Shown here: piece after piece, positions 1 to 10,134 of the stretch
Layout of the letters: each line of letters opens with the position of its first letter
Position numbering within the stretch: position 1 is the stretch's first letter
Source: Enoplolaimus lenunculus
Taxonomy: Eukaryota; Nematoda; Enoplea; Enoplida; Thoracostomopsidae
Length of the DNA: 64,000 nt
Assembly: GCA_030248215.1 (NCBI GenBank)
Contig: JASANG010000796.1
Location: forward strand, 124,001 to 188,000
Reading direction: 5' to 3'
Program-made: the position numbers and the translations under genes
The notes under the pieces: model-generated
What the model was told of the DNA's origin: nothing
Databases searched by the model: none
Seen by the model: the letters and a program-made list of their open reading frames with translations, nothing else

Positions 1-1183
1 CGCAGTATTTTGCATACGTGTATACTGAATTCCATATTAACACTAATGGTATGGCATACGTGTTATGTACCTATTTTAAACTCATAAATCGGTGGTAGGT
101 ATATAGCCGAGGTTTACGACATCTCCGCGATGCTGTCCTCAAAATTGTGCCAAAAATTGAATCGAAACGCGCCAAACAGGTAAATTTTGCATAGCGTTGC
201 AAATCTCAGTACCGAAATTGCCAGGGGTCGGAGGCAGACCTCCGGTTGTACCCTGATATTCGAAGATGACTACTAAAACATTGCGCTTGAATATTGTATT
301 CTTGAATACTTTTAAATTAATTTTATCGCTCAACAGACACGCAATATTTACAGAATATCAAATCTTGACACTGTTCCAGCCAATCATAACGCAAATATTT
401 GATGCGATGGCCTATGTTACTTTAAGGGTTGTCCGTTACGCTCCTAAAAGTAACATTGGCCGATGCGATTATGATCTGCATTATTAAAACTATACAATCA
501 CATATTTGTTCTCAGTACCAAAAGTCGATAATGATTCTTTCAACTATTATACAGCTTTACCTTGTTTGCTTCGCTCATCAGGTACCAGCACGCACTTTGT
601 CCCTAGTTTTGCCCGTCTCATAGGAAGTCAATGTCGATGTCAATGCATGTTTATTCGACTGAAAATTGTTATTTTAACATTGTATACAGTCGCATAAGTA
701 TTAGTCGAACCTTATACAGCCATAAAAATGGGTTGGAGTATTCCAAAAGCCTGTTGCGTACTGGTTTTACGTTGTTTTAAACGCAGAATAGAGTCCACTT
801 TGATACTCTTGTCCGATGAGTATCTACTATTGTTAGTAATAAAATTGTAAAACAGGGATCATAACGTTTAATGAAACGTGCGTGTTTCTGAAGCGATAAT
901 TTGCAGATGCCAGTTTTGTCAGGCATTTTCGAATAATACATATATAAGTTCTCATTAATTTCCGATCTGAGACGCTGTCTGTCTGGTCCATGTAAATTAT
1001 GTGGGTCTGCCCATTTTGACACAGGGAGATCGGTAGGCTTGGACACTGGAAGACTTAGGCTTAGGATTATGCATATAATTTTGGGTCTACGTTTAGGTTG
1101 ATAGTTACGTTCCGGCTTGGGTTTCGTGGGCCAGTCATTGTGATTAACCTTTGCAGTCAATCCCGTATTCGCGAGTTGCTTCA
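1..1183. other. Intergenic stretch with small DNA-element remains
   Basis: I see no convincing coding exon here. About 120-255 looks like one end of a CAGGG-type hAT-like element read on the minus strand: its outer edge near 255 reads CAGGGTACAACCGGAGG. A complete 53-bp element lies at 409-461 and is listed separately. The remainder is ordinary AT-rich DNA beyond the 3' end of the minus-strand gene that ends at 1184. Confidence 0.5.
409..461. mobile_element. 53-bp miniature TIR element with perfect 8-bp target duplication
   Basis: The 53 bases begin GGCCTATGTTACTTTAAGGG, and the far end is its near-perfect inverse, AAAAGTAACATTGGCC. The element is flanked on both sides by an identical 8-bp GATGCGAT (401-408 and 462-469). 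It is therefore almost nothing but two inverted ends, a minimal non-autonomous transposon. An 8-bp duplication is typical of hAT and P-type transposases (family knowledge). The same end occurs around 22610, 26549-26745, 28560 and 44520. Confidence 0.85.
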
Positions 1184-4100
1184 TTACGCCAATCTGAACG
1201 ATACTGAACTTGTATATCGACTTGAGTTTGATCGTATGCCTGTATGTTGTATTCCATCTGTGGTGGCGACTAAGTTTGTTGGCGATATAATTGTTGACGA
1301 TGCCATATTGGCTGACATTGATGTACCTGAACGCTTGCTTACATGACTATATTTACCGGAACCGGAATATTGTGTCGGTTCAACAACTAGTTTCAAGGTA
1401 TGACAGCGTCGGCTTTTATTGTTGGTACTGTTTATGTTGTTGGTAGTGGTGGAGATCACACTGCTGTTGCTGAGGTTGTTATTGCTGTTATTATTAGTGT
1501 TATTATTATTATTATTGTGATTGTTGTTCTTGTTGTTGTTGCTGTTGGTGTTGGTGTTGGTGTTGTTGCTGTTGTTTTTGTTGTTTTTATTATTACTATA
1601 GTAATTATTGTTGTTATTATTAAAACTACAATTGTTAGTGGTCGTGGCTGCGGGATCGCTTGCCACTGCGGTATCGCTGACTGTATTGAATCGCACAGAT
1701 CCTTTGCCATGCGATATACTCGAACTACAACTTGTGGAAGACGAGAACAACTGTTGTGATTTGTTGTTCAGTTGCTCGATTGCTTGTCGCTGTTGTTTTT
1801 GTTGTTTCCAAAACTGTTGCTGTTGCTGTTGTTCTTTTTGTTGTTTTATTTTATTCTCGAGTATTTGTTGCGAAGTTGCGCTTGCGACAAGGACGTCCCG
1901 GTCGCTCAAAAACCATATGCTTCCAGCTGAATCTGTTGCCGCTGAAAGTGAGGTGGATAAATCTGTGCCAGATGGATAGTTTGTATTGTAATCATCGATT
2001 GCGCGGGATACATTATCTTCTTGACTGTTGGTTTCGGCGATATTATTATTGTGGCTGTTGTTGGTGTTGTTGTTGTTGTTGTTGTCGTTGTTGTTGTTAT
2101 AATTTTCACCTGGATCCACTGTGCTGTTTGCAGTGTAGTTTGCCTTAATTTTGTTTTGATTAAAAGTTTTGGTATCCCGTATTCCACTATTATTATTGTT
2201 GTTGTTGTTGTTATTGTTATTATTGTTATTATTGTTATTATAGTAATTGTCCTTTGTGTTGTTCGTTCCACGTATGCTGGGATTTAAACCGTTAATGTTT
2301 TTGTCGTTATCGCTGTTGTTACTGCTGCTGCTACTGGTGCTGTGTTTCTTACCTATGTTGTCATCATTATTAGTATTATCGTTTTTTGTATTGTCACTTT
2401 TATTGTTGCTGTTGTTATTGCTAGTTTTGTTGTCATTATTACTGTTATTAGTATTATTATTATTATTATTGTTATTATTATTATTATTATTATCACTGTT
2501 TCCATTCAGATCATGCAACCCGTAATTGCTTTCGATGTCAAATTTTGACGGATTTTCAACAGCTGCCATAGTTGAAGTGTGATGCGTTGGGCTACGAAGC
2601 AAAGGTTCACTGGTAGCGCAATTGCAACTGCAGTTAATTTGAGACGGCGATTCGTGATTGTGGCAACACGACTTATCTGGACGAATTTTGTCGCCTTCGG
2701 CTGGCTCGAGTCGATTCCGACCTGGCGAGCAAGGACTTCCGTCGCTACCAGAATCCATTGCCGGTGCGTCTCTTGATGGCGCCGTCTTGGATATACTGCC
2801 TGAGTTGCCAAACGTTGTAACTCCTCCGCCACCTCCGATACCAGGAGTTCCGGTTAGTGCTCGACCTCGATTTGCTGTGACCATCATTTGGGAAAATAGC
2901 GATTGATGAAATCGGGCCGCACGGGCGCGTACTTTTTGTAAGTAGTACATCGCGAGCATTCCGCCCATTGCCGATCCGAGCAAGATCGGCATAATTGCAA
3001 CTACAGCAACGAATACACCGGCGACAAATTCACTTCGATGTTGGAGCATCATGCCGAGAAGTAGCGGAAATAAACCTGAAAATTGTTCAACTATTTAAAA
3101 AAGCAGCGAGTCGAAAACATTTGTCAAAATATACGATTTTTGTGCTCAACGTATTAAGTTGACTTTGTAGTCAGGCTAACGCGAACTCTACGTAATTTCA
3201 ACTAGACAACCATAGTTGTGACTGGTGTTGAGTTGAACGATTAAGTTAAATTCGATTTAAATGAAATCTGATTTAGGGTGACAAATGTGCTAAAATATCC
3301 AGGCACACAAAATTTTACTCTCAATTTTACAGCGCATATTACACAAGTTATTCATCAAACGGATTCAGTTGAAAACCGTGTTGTAGGTACTTTGTTTAAG
3401 AATAAAAAAGTTTCATTGATTGTTGTTGAGATAATCGATATTGTGCTAAATTTAATTTTTAAAATTGTTGGATATTAGACAACTTGTGTAAAATTAGCTG
3501 TAAATCTCTTTTGTCTCTGGGACACGAACTAAAACGTTGTTGTTCAAAGTGAAAACCCTACATCGTCCACTTACCGTACAAAAAATCAACACCACTGAGT
3601 ACAGCTTGAAGTTTAAGACAACGACGAACGGTTTGTTTTTGACCTGCTCTTGAATCGTTACAAGAAGTATCGCACGGACATTGAAGTATTGCAACTCGCA
3701 ATCCGAATCCAGCTCCAACGTATGCCATTGCACCAAACGGAAGTACGGCGATGAGGAAAATGAGCAATTTGTGCAATTCAGCAAAATCTTGCGGACATCG
3801 CATAATTGCTTTGGTCCACATTGTTTGCGAGCCATGCGCTTTGGCAAGCAACGCTGTAAATGTAACAAAAAAGATTTACAGAAAAGTTTTTTCAAAGAAG
3901 TTAACACTTACTTTGTTTACACGAAATTGTTGAAATTTGTTCGGCGGGATTCAAATATATTAACCTATAACTACTGCATCTCCAGTGTGACACTGACTGT
4001 CAACTTTGCTGGTTAGACAAAGTTTTCGGTTAATATTGCCTATAACCACTTCCACATAAAATATACCATAAGCAACTATGTGTATACTACGGTAAAAAGA

Positions 4101-4323
4101 ACACATATTAAAATGGACAATGTTTTGTGTATGTATTTCATCGTTTAAAAATGAAGTAGAAAATATTTGTACGGGAAAGAGTTTACGCTTTTTAGACACT
4201 TTTACCTGCAGCACATCGATCGTAAGTGAGAAATATTTCGAGCCCTGCGAACACAATACACCCACCGCCGGCAATGTGTTGAATCAGCATTGTTAACTGC
4301 CATAAAAACCACCAAAAGTCCAT
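1184..4323 (-). CDS. Multi-pass membrane protein with long Asn-rich C-terminal tail (3 exons, 762 aa)
   Basis: Exons on the minus strand are 4323-4206, 3853-3575 and 3075-1184. Both introns are GT-AG and phase 1, and the joined frame is open for 762 codons ending in TAA. Hydrophobic segments lie at about residues 13-36, 69-90, 119-142 and 149-176, so about four membrane passes are likely, followed by a basic QKVRARAAR-type stretch. A Cys cluster (CPCDTSC) lies in the loop after segment 2. Residues ~180-762 form a hydrophilic, presumably cytosolic tail dominated by Asn runs (AAC/AAT codons) with a Gln run. I do not recognise the family; the layout of four short helices plus tail recalls TMEM72, but that is a weak resemblance. 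The start is the first Met before the first helix; an upstream non-coding exon is possible. A 114-bp tandem array begins about 60 bases upstream of this Met. Confidence 0.75.
1400..2530 (-). repeat. Trinucleotide (AAC/AAT) tracts inside the coding exon
   Basis: Interrupted runs of GTT/ATT on the plus strand (AAC/AAT on the coding strand) occur at about 1480-1620, 2040-2100, 2190-2240 and 2400-2490, with a CAG/CAA run near 1790-1850. All are in frame and give poly-Asn and poly-Gln in the membrane protein. Because the period is three, other frames also stay open here, giving Leu/Val-rich shadow frames on the plus strand. Confidence 0.85.
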
Positions 4324-4385
4324 TGTATCAAACGATCGTGTGTATTTTCGGATAATATATATATTTTTGCTTAATCTATCTTCAA

Positions 4386-4830
4386 TTATATAACAGTTTG
4401 GAAGTTTATCCAGACTTGTATAAAATCAAATGGCAGTCTGTGAATTGTTTTATACAAAGATGCAGCCGGATATCCGGTTGCCATAAAAATAATGTCTTCA
4501 ATTATAACAGTTTGGAAGTTTATCCAGACTTGTATAAAATGACATGGCAGTCTGTGAATTGTTTTATACAAAGATGCAGCCGGATATCCGGTTGCCATAA
4601 AAATAATGTCTTCAATTATAACAGTTTGGAAGTTTATCCAGACTTGTATAAAATGACATGGCAGTCTGTGAATTGTTTTATACAAAGATGCTGCCGGATA
4701 TCCGGTTGCCATAAAAATAATGTCTTTAATTATAACAGTTTGGAAGTTTATCCAGACTTGTATAAAATGACATGGCAGTCTGTGAATTGTTTTATACAAA
4801 GATGCTGCCGGATATCCGGTTGTCGTGAAA
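4386..4830. repeat. 114-bp tandem repeat, four copies
   Basis: The motif TAACAGTTTGGAAGTTTATC begins at 4391, 4505 and 4619 and again about 114 bases later, so the period is 114. The copies differ at only a few sites (for example AGCCGG versus TGCCGG). Each copy contains the palindrome CCGGATATCCGG. Since 114 is 38 codons, frames stay open on both strands across the array; these are repeat artefacts, with no sign of a real gene. The array ends about 60 bases upstream of the start codon of the minus-strand membrane-protein gene, so it may lie in its promoter or 5' UTR. Confidence 0.9.
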
Positions 4831-4864
4831 ATATTGTTCGTTTTGTTGTCACAGTGAAAATCAT

Positions 4865-6877
4865 TATTTTTAAAAGCAGATGATGCAATTGTTCGATTTA
4901 AAGCCAACTTCTGTTGGGCAAACGCGGGCTGGGGTGATAACGGAAAAAACTCTATTCTTTCTCTTGGAGGAACTCACTTCCTCCGATGCATTTTTATTGA
5001 TTGCCACGTCTGCTAACTTTTTTCTACATTTAACATAATTCTGGCTGGATGTCTGAGGGTCTTTACATATTTATGCAGTTTAGAACATCCCTGTGCTTTG
5101 GTCTGTGTTATGGACTCTGATTGGACTTATGGGCGCTATCCACTAACCGGATTTTTAGAGATACAGCCTCCTAAGTATTGATTGGGACTCAAAATAGTGA
5201 TGCTCCTATTATCCCTCTTATTCGGGGGAGTACAACACATATTTTGCATGCCCAGTCTAAGGTATTATACGTAATTAGTAAGCGCTAGATCAATATATCT
5301 GTTTCTGAGTGCATGTTATGAATGTTTCTATCTTTTTTGGATATAAGCACTGGTTGTTGTGAAACGGAAAAGACCTCTAAGCAACTTTCGCTCGCTAAGG
5401 GAATTACAAGTTAGAAACGATGAAAATTTACGACTGTGATTCCGATTAAACATACAATCGGAATCGAAACTGGAAATGGATTTAATTCCTGTCGCACCCT
5501 TGTATCCAAGTGTACCATGGTGTTAAACCTTTAAAATGAAACTGAATATATATAACCATGATTATTGGTAGCGGCCCTGTTGTAAACTCACCAAAACCAT
5601 TTAAAAGAAAGCAGACAAGCATCAGCAGCCGTCAATATTAGTAAGCATTTAAGCATCTAATGCGAGGCCAGTGTAAAGAACAGGGGTGGAACAGTATTAT
5701 AAGCATATTCCTAAGCCTAAGCCTAAGCCTAAGCCTAAGCCTAAGCGTAAGATTGAGTTTATTCCTAAGCCTAAGCGTAAGAATGAGTTTATTCCTAAGC
5801 CTAAGTCTAAGCCTAAGTAAAAAATTAGTCTAAAGCTTAAGCTTACTCTATTCTAGTCCCACAGAAAAACGTTCCGCCCCTGATCTTCACATGGGCCTAA
5901 TAGGACGTGATTCAAACCTACATTTTTACAGTCAATACTTAGGCGTGTGCTATAATGCCTAGCTTTAATAAAGCTCGAGTTTTGTTACCCATGGGATATT
6001 TGCGGAACAAGGTTTACTAGAGGTAAAAATATACAACGCAATATACATCAACAGGGCGCAACCAAAAGGGGCTCCCAAACCTAACCCCTTCCAGCAGTAT
6101 CAAAACCACAATTTTGGGTTAAAATTTAGTACTAAAATTCCGTTTGGCTTACCGCTTCCTCTACCCGCGAGGCTTTTATATATACATGTATATATACAAT
6201 TCGGTATTGCAATCAAAAAAATCATTTTTTATTTCATTTTTAGTTGCTAACTTTCTGAACTGAACTGCGCACAAGTGTTGCGTGGCGTAGAATAAATCCT
6301 CTTGTGACTTTAAGCTAACGATTGTAAATGTGGTGATTTTAGACCATACGCTTAATTAGGTTGTGCTCGGCACTGTTTGGTTTGCCGTATTCTCATCGTG
6401 GAGGGACGGTAAAAACCAGCGATACGGAAACGAATACGAACACAAAAAAGGAAACGAAAACAACAGAATACCTAAACAGGAGCAACCGTATTATAAGGGC
6501 GTAAATTTTGTGGCACTTGAGTATATTGTAGCAAAGATACATAATTTGAACGGGATTGGAATTTATGCCTAAACTGAAATCCGGAGTAAAATTTCGGGTG
6601 AGCAAAAGGAGTGACTATAGACTGCAGTGTCACCTCTTGGAAATCTTGTGTTCGGAGCGCTGGCCAGACGGCAAAATGGTCACTATAAAATTGTATCATG
6701 TGTAGCCGCGTTCAAAACCTTATACCGCCAAACTCGTGTTTTAGCCAAAATGAAAACATTTCGTTACATCTCTAAGATAAATCTTGGTTACTGCAATTGT
6801 ATGCAGTGAAAATTAATTATTCGTTTACAACGCTAATGAAGTTATACAAATAAGTTAACGGTCGAGTTGTACAAGTA
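4865..6877. other. Gene-free stretch with element remains
   Basis: No exon-like frame stands out. 5100-5235 resembles a decayed right half of the TA-target element family (shared words: TATTCGGG, GGACTCAAAAT). 5666-5897 is a TTAGGC-bearing element, listed separately. Around 6390-6470 there are AAACGGAAACGAA-like words of the hAT-like family. The rest is AT-rich and unassigned. Confidence 0.4.
5666..5897 (+). mobile_element. TTAGGC-bearing MITE, copy 1 (232 bp)
   Basis: It begins GGCCAGTGTAAAGAACAGGG and ends with the inverse, ...CCCCTGATCTTCACATGGGCC. Flanks TAATGCGA (5658-5665) and TAATAGGA (5898-5905) look like an 8-bp target duplication with two mismatches. The interior from about 5712 holds at least five perfect CCTAAG units (TTAGGC on the other strand) and then decayed ones, followed by the shared words AAAATTAGTCTAAAGCTTAA and CACAGAAAAACGTTCCG. 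Confidence 0.8.
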
Positions 6878-7240
6878 CTGTAGCAGATCGGATAAGAGGG
6901 GTAACAAGAGGGTGGTTTCCATTTTGACTCCCAATCAATATGATTCCATATCCCTAATAAGAATCTGTAAACGGATAGAGTACCTAAACGTTGTCAATTA
7001 TCCCTAATTGTATGTAGTGCATAAATCACTCCAGGACTAAATAAAGTTGAGTTCGAAACTTTAAAGCATATGTACAACCTTGCATTATCGCTCAAGTTTT
7101 TGATACAAAATATACGTCAGTAACGAAGGGCGGCATAGGGCGGGTTAAAAATAAATAGCAGTGTACATAACCGAGTAACAGGGGTACCCGCTGGAAAGGC
7201 CAAATAAATATCAGTCCCCCTCATGTTCGGATCACTACAG
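6878..7240 (-). mobile_element. TA-target MITE, copy A (minus orientation)
   Basis: The ends are CTGTAGCAGATCGGATAAGA and the inverse of CTGTAGTGATCCGAACATGA, each flanked outside by TA (6876-6877 and 7241-7242). The interior matches the copies at 14745-15184 and 54881-55325 read in reverse, for example the words AAGGGCGGC and GGCCAAATAAATATC. This copy is about 80 bp shorter than the others. A TA duplication with ~20-bp inverted ends fits a Tc1/mariner-mobilised MITE. Confidence 0.8.
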
Positions 7241-7242
7241 TA

Positions 7243-9970
7243 GATCGTGAAATCACAAATCTTACTCAGTTGTTTGCTCCAATATTTAGTTGCTATTGTA
7301 AAATTGTACATTTTTACTCTAAACTTTCAAACTTAAAATTTTAACCTTTAAGCGTTTGCAGCAAAACAAAACATAAACACTTTTCAGTTGTGAAAATAAT
7401 ATACTGTGAAATGTTTGAAAATTTAATCCAAAGTCTAAAATCATTTTATTTATTGAACCGTGATTCCGTTTGCAAAGTGCGCATGACGTGCCCAAGTGCC
7501 CTTCTCACGAAAGCAAGTTGATTCGCATAAGAACTGGCCAACTGTCAATATTTATACCCCCAGGGAATCTAATGTGTAGAACACATGGCGTCTCGAGATT
7601 TGCATATTCAATGCTTTTTGCCCAATCATACTTCCAGTTTCGACGATGGTTCAAACAAAGTTGTGCATTTGATTTTATGTGAAAAATATTTATTTATCAC
7701 TTGATCGTTGTCCGAATGGTGAACACATGAGAAGTAGTTTTTCAAGACGTCGTGTGTCTATTTAGAACCAAAATTGTTTTAAAAGTAACTTGATTTTTCC
7801 GGGTTAGTAAAACGCAGAAGTGTAAAAAAAATTTAAAAAACTCAGTAATATAAAATTTACAAAAATGTCTGCAACTGTTCGTTGTGATATCTGATACAAG
7901 AAGGCGGCATGCAAGTCCTCGTAAAATAATATACAGTAAATTTTCGTTATCAACAAAGATACTTTACCTATCGTTTTGTTAAAATATTATCCCTGCGTTA
8001 GGCAGAGGTAAATTGGTGAAAAAGGTACAAAGCTTTGTTCTTTATATATATTATTTTTATGTTAGCCATATATACATCAAAACGGTGCAAATGGATTTTT
8101 GTTTAAATTTGACTCAAATTAGAGCTCAAAAGCTACTAACAGAAAACTTTAAAATTATAATTGGTTTGCAAACAAGTGAGTTTACTTGGCTTCTGACGTA
8201 AGTGGACTCTGAACTTAATCCTGCAAGCAAAGCGGCTTTAAGTTTAGAAGTCGAATATGCTGATAATTAGTTTAGAGTTTATTGGGACTCCACAATTTGC
8301 ACAACTCCTGCTAGAAATTTTGCCCAATGTTAATAGGACCACCGCGGAAATCGAACTTCGGACCTATTGCACTAGATTCAAGTACGTTACCGTTGCGGTG
8401 CGCAGTTGATTGCAATAACTTTATATTCCAATGCATATGCACATGTAGGAGAATCATTGCTTTAAATACATTTACCGTGCACATATAGCGCCAGAGTTGA
8501 GTCAATTCAACTGCTATACAAAGTTTCAATTGAACACTCAAAAGTAGGACATGTTTCAAGCATCATTCAACGCATCGACGTTTTAGATGCAGTTGTTTAA
8601 AAACGTTGATTTTTGCGTCAAAGTTTCAAAATTTGATAAAGTTGCAATTTAACTAAAAATGAAACTTAATATAGGTTCTTTACAACCCGACTCACCCAAC
8701 AACCGCTATTACTGCAATAAAAACAATTAAACCGTGTTAAAAGCGGTAAATGCTTTAGGGTGTAAAAAATATTCATTTAAAACTGCTTCAAAAATTCATC
8801 GCAATAGAAAAACACATAAAAGCTGGTTAAAGTTTTTTTGCCGACGCTCGAAGCGATAAAACCGAATTAAAACTGCATTTTTGAATTAAAATTAAGTTTC
8901 AAACCGCACAGAAAGTATTTCGTTTAAAAACTATTTTGCAAACACCGCTGCAATTTCCTTGAAAATCATTTATATTTTTACATCCGACGGAAACAAAACG
9001 AAAAATATTTATTCTACAGCTTCAAAACGGTTTTATTACGGTGCTTATGTGTGTGAAAACTGCCGAATACTGGTTCTAAATTGGTTTGAACTATTAAAAA
9101 CTATTATATGAACGTTGCACAAAAACCTATGAGAAACATTGTCTCTCGCAACAATAGGTGTTGCGTACGATCAATACAGAGACCGTACGATAGCGGCTTC
9201 AGCATAGAGGAACTTGTCCACCCGGAGGGAGACCATGACCCCTTTAATGATATTCAAAAATATTATTGTCTTATATGAATGCGGTACTATATGCTAGCTA
9301 AGACGGTTAGATTTTAAAATAAACCATATGTACTTACTTTAGGTGCGTGGCACTCCAAACAAAAGACCTGGCTACGATCAGGCGTTGGTAACAACAACAA
9401 CAACCACTAGCATGTTCTGCGTACAAAGGATTGCAAACGGAAAGCATCGAGTGTTCACAGAAAAAAGTGCTTTTGTCGGCAATTTTCTCGCCAACATAAA
9501 AGAATATTTTACCGGCACCGTTTTCCCCAGATGCCAAAACACCGTTCAAACGACTAACTATATTGGTTGAACCAGCTCTATTCGAGAGTACAATTTTTTG
9601 GTGTCTAAATTTTGGGCATGACAGAGATACTACATGAAGTAAATAATTTTCTTGTGCAGCAATACAGAATTTCAAGTGAACGCATCAGAACACCATTTCA
9701 GCATTAGTGTTTGTGTGCTTTTTCAAAATTAAACAAGCGTTTTAAATTTTTGACTCGATTTTTTAGTCCAAACAGCGCTCAAGTGAAAATATAGCTAATA
9801 AAATTTAAAGCAATACCGCAGGTGTATATTCAATGAACACCCATTTGTGACAACCTAATTTGTGTTCTAATTTTTTGAGTAGGATATTCTCGTGTTACAC
9901 AATTTTGAATAAATTTTACGAAATGTGTATAAATCAGGTTGTTTTCACTCCAAAAAATTTAACACGTTAT
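7243..9970. other. Gene-free AT-rich stretch
   Basis: No convincing exon or gene was found. About 8325-8410 holds a tRNA-derived sequence on the minus strand (listed separately). About 8570-9080 is rich in degenerate poly-A/T words of the type AAAACGGTTTTA without a clear period. A small open frame at 9343-9570 lacks any recognisable feature. Confidence 0.4.
8325..8410 (-). repeat. tRNA-derived sequence (SINE head or tRNA relic)
   Basis: Read on the minus strand, the stretch holds an A-box-like region (GCGCACCGCAACGGTAACG) and a B-box-like AAGTTCGATTTCC about 45 bases later. The spacing is that of a tRNA. It does not fold into a proper cloverleaf by eye, so a tRNA-derived SINE or a relic is more likely than a working tRNA gene. 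Confidence 0.4.
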
Positions 9971-10126
9971 GGTCAATATAAAGAACAGAGGCGGAACGGT
10001 ATTATGAGCTTATTCATAAGCCTAAGCCTAAGCCTAAGCCAAGCCAAAAATTTAGTCTAAAGCTTTTAAGCTTATTCTATTCTAGTCCAACAGAAAAACG
10101 TTCCGTCTGTGATCTTTACATGGACC
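9971..10126 (+). mobile_element. TTAGGC-bearing MITE, copy 2 (156 bp)
   Basis: It begins GGTCAATATAAAGAACAG and ends ...GTGATCTTTACATGGACC. Flanks CACGTTAT (9963-9970) and GACGTTAT (10127-10134) agree at 7 of 8 bases, an 8-bp target duplication. Inside are three CCTAAG units and the family words TTAGTCTAAAGC and CAGAAAAACGTTCCG. Confidence 0.85.
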
Positions 10127-10134
10127 GACGTTAT

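Noticed and set aside
1400-2525. Leu/Val/Ile-rich open frames on the plus strand over the Asn tracts
   Set aside because: They are the antisense and shifted readings of triplet repeats whose minus-strand frame continues into good membrane-protein exons.
4386-4907. Open frames of 161-173 codons on both strands with a repeated 38-residue unit
   Set aside because: A 114-bp period keeps frames open by itself; there are no splice sites, no domain and no reason to prefer a strand.
5700-5830. TTAGGC repeats as a true telomere or chromosome end
   Set aside because: The runs are short, interrupted, in both orientations across the window, and bounded by transposon ends with target duplications.
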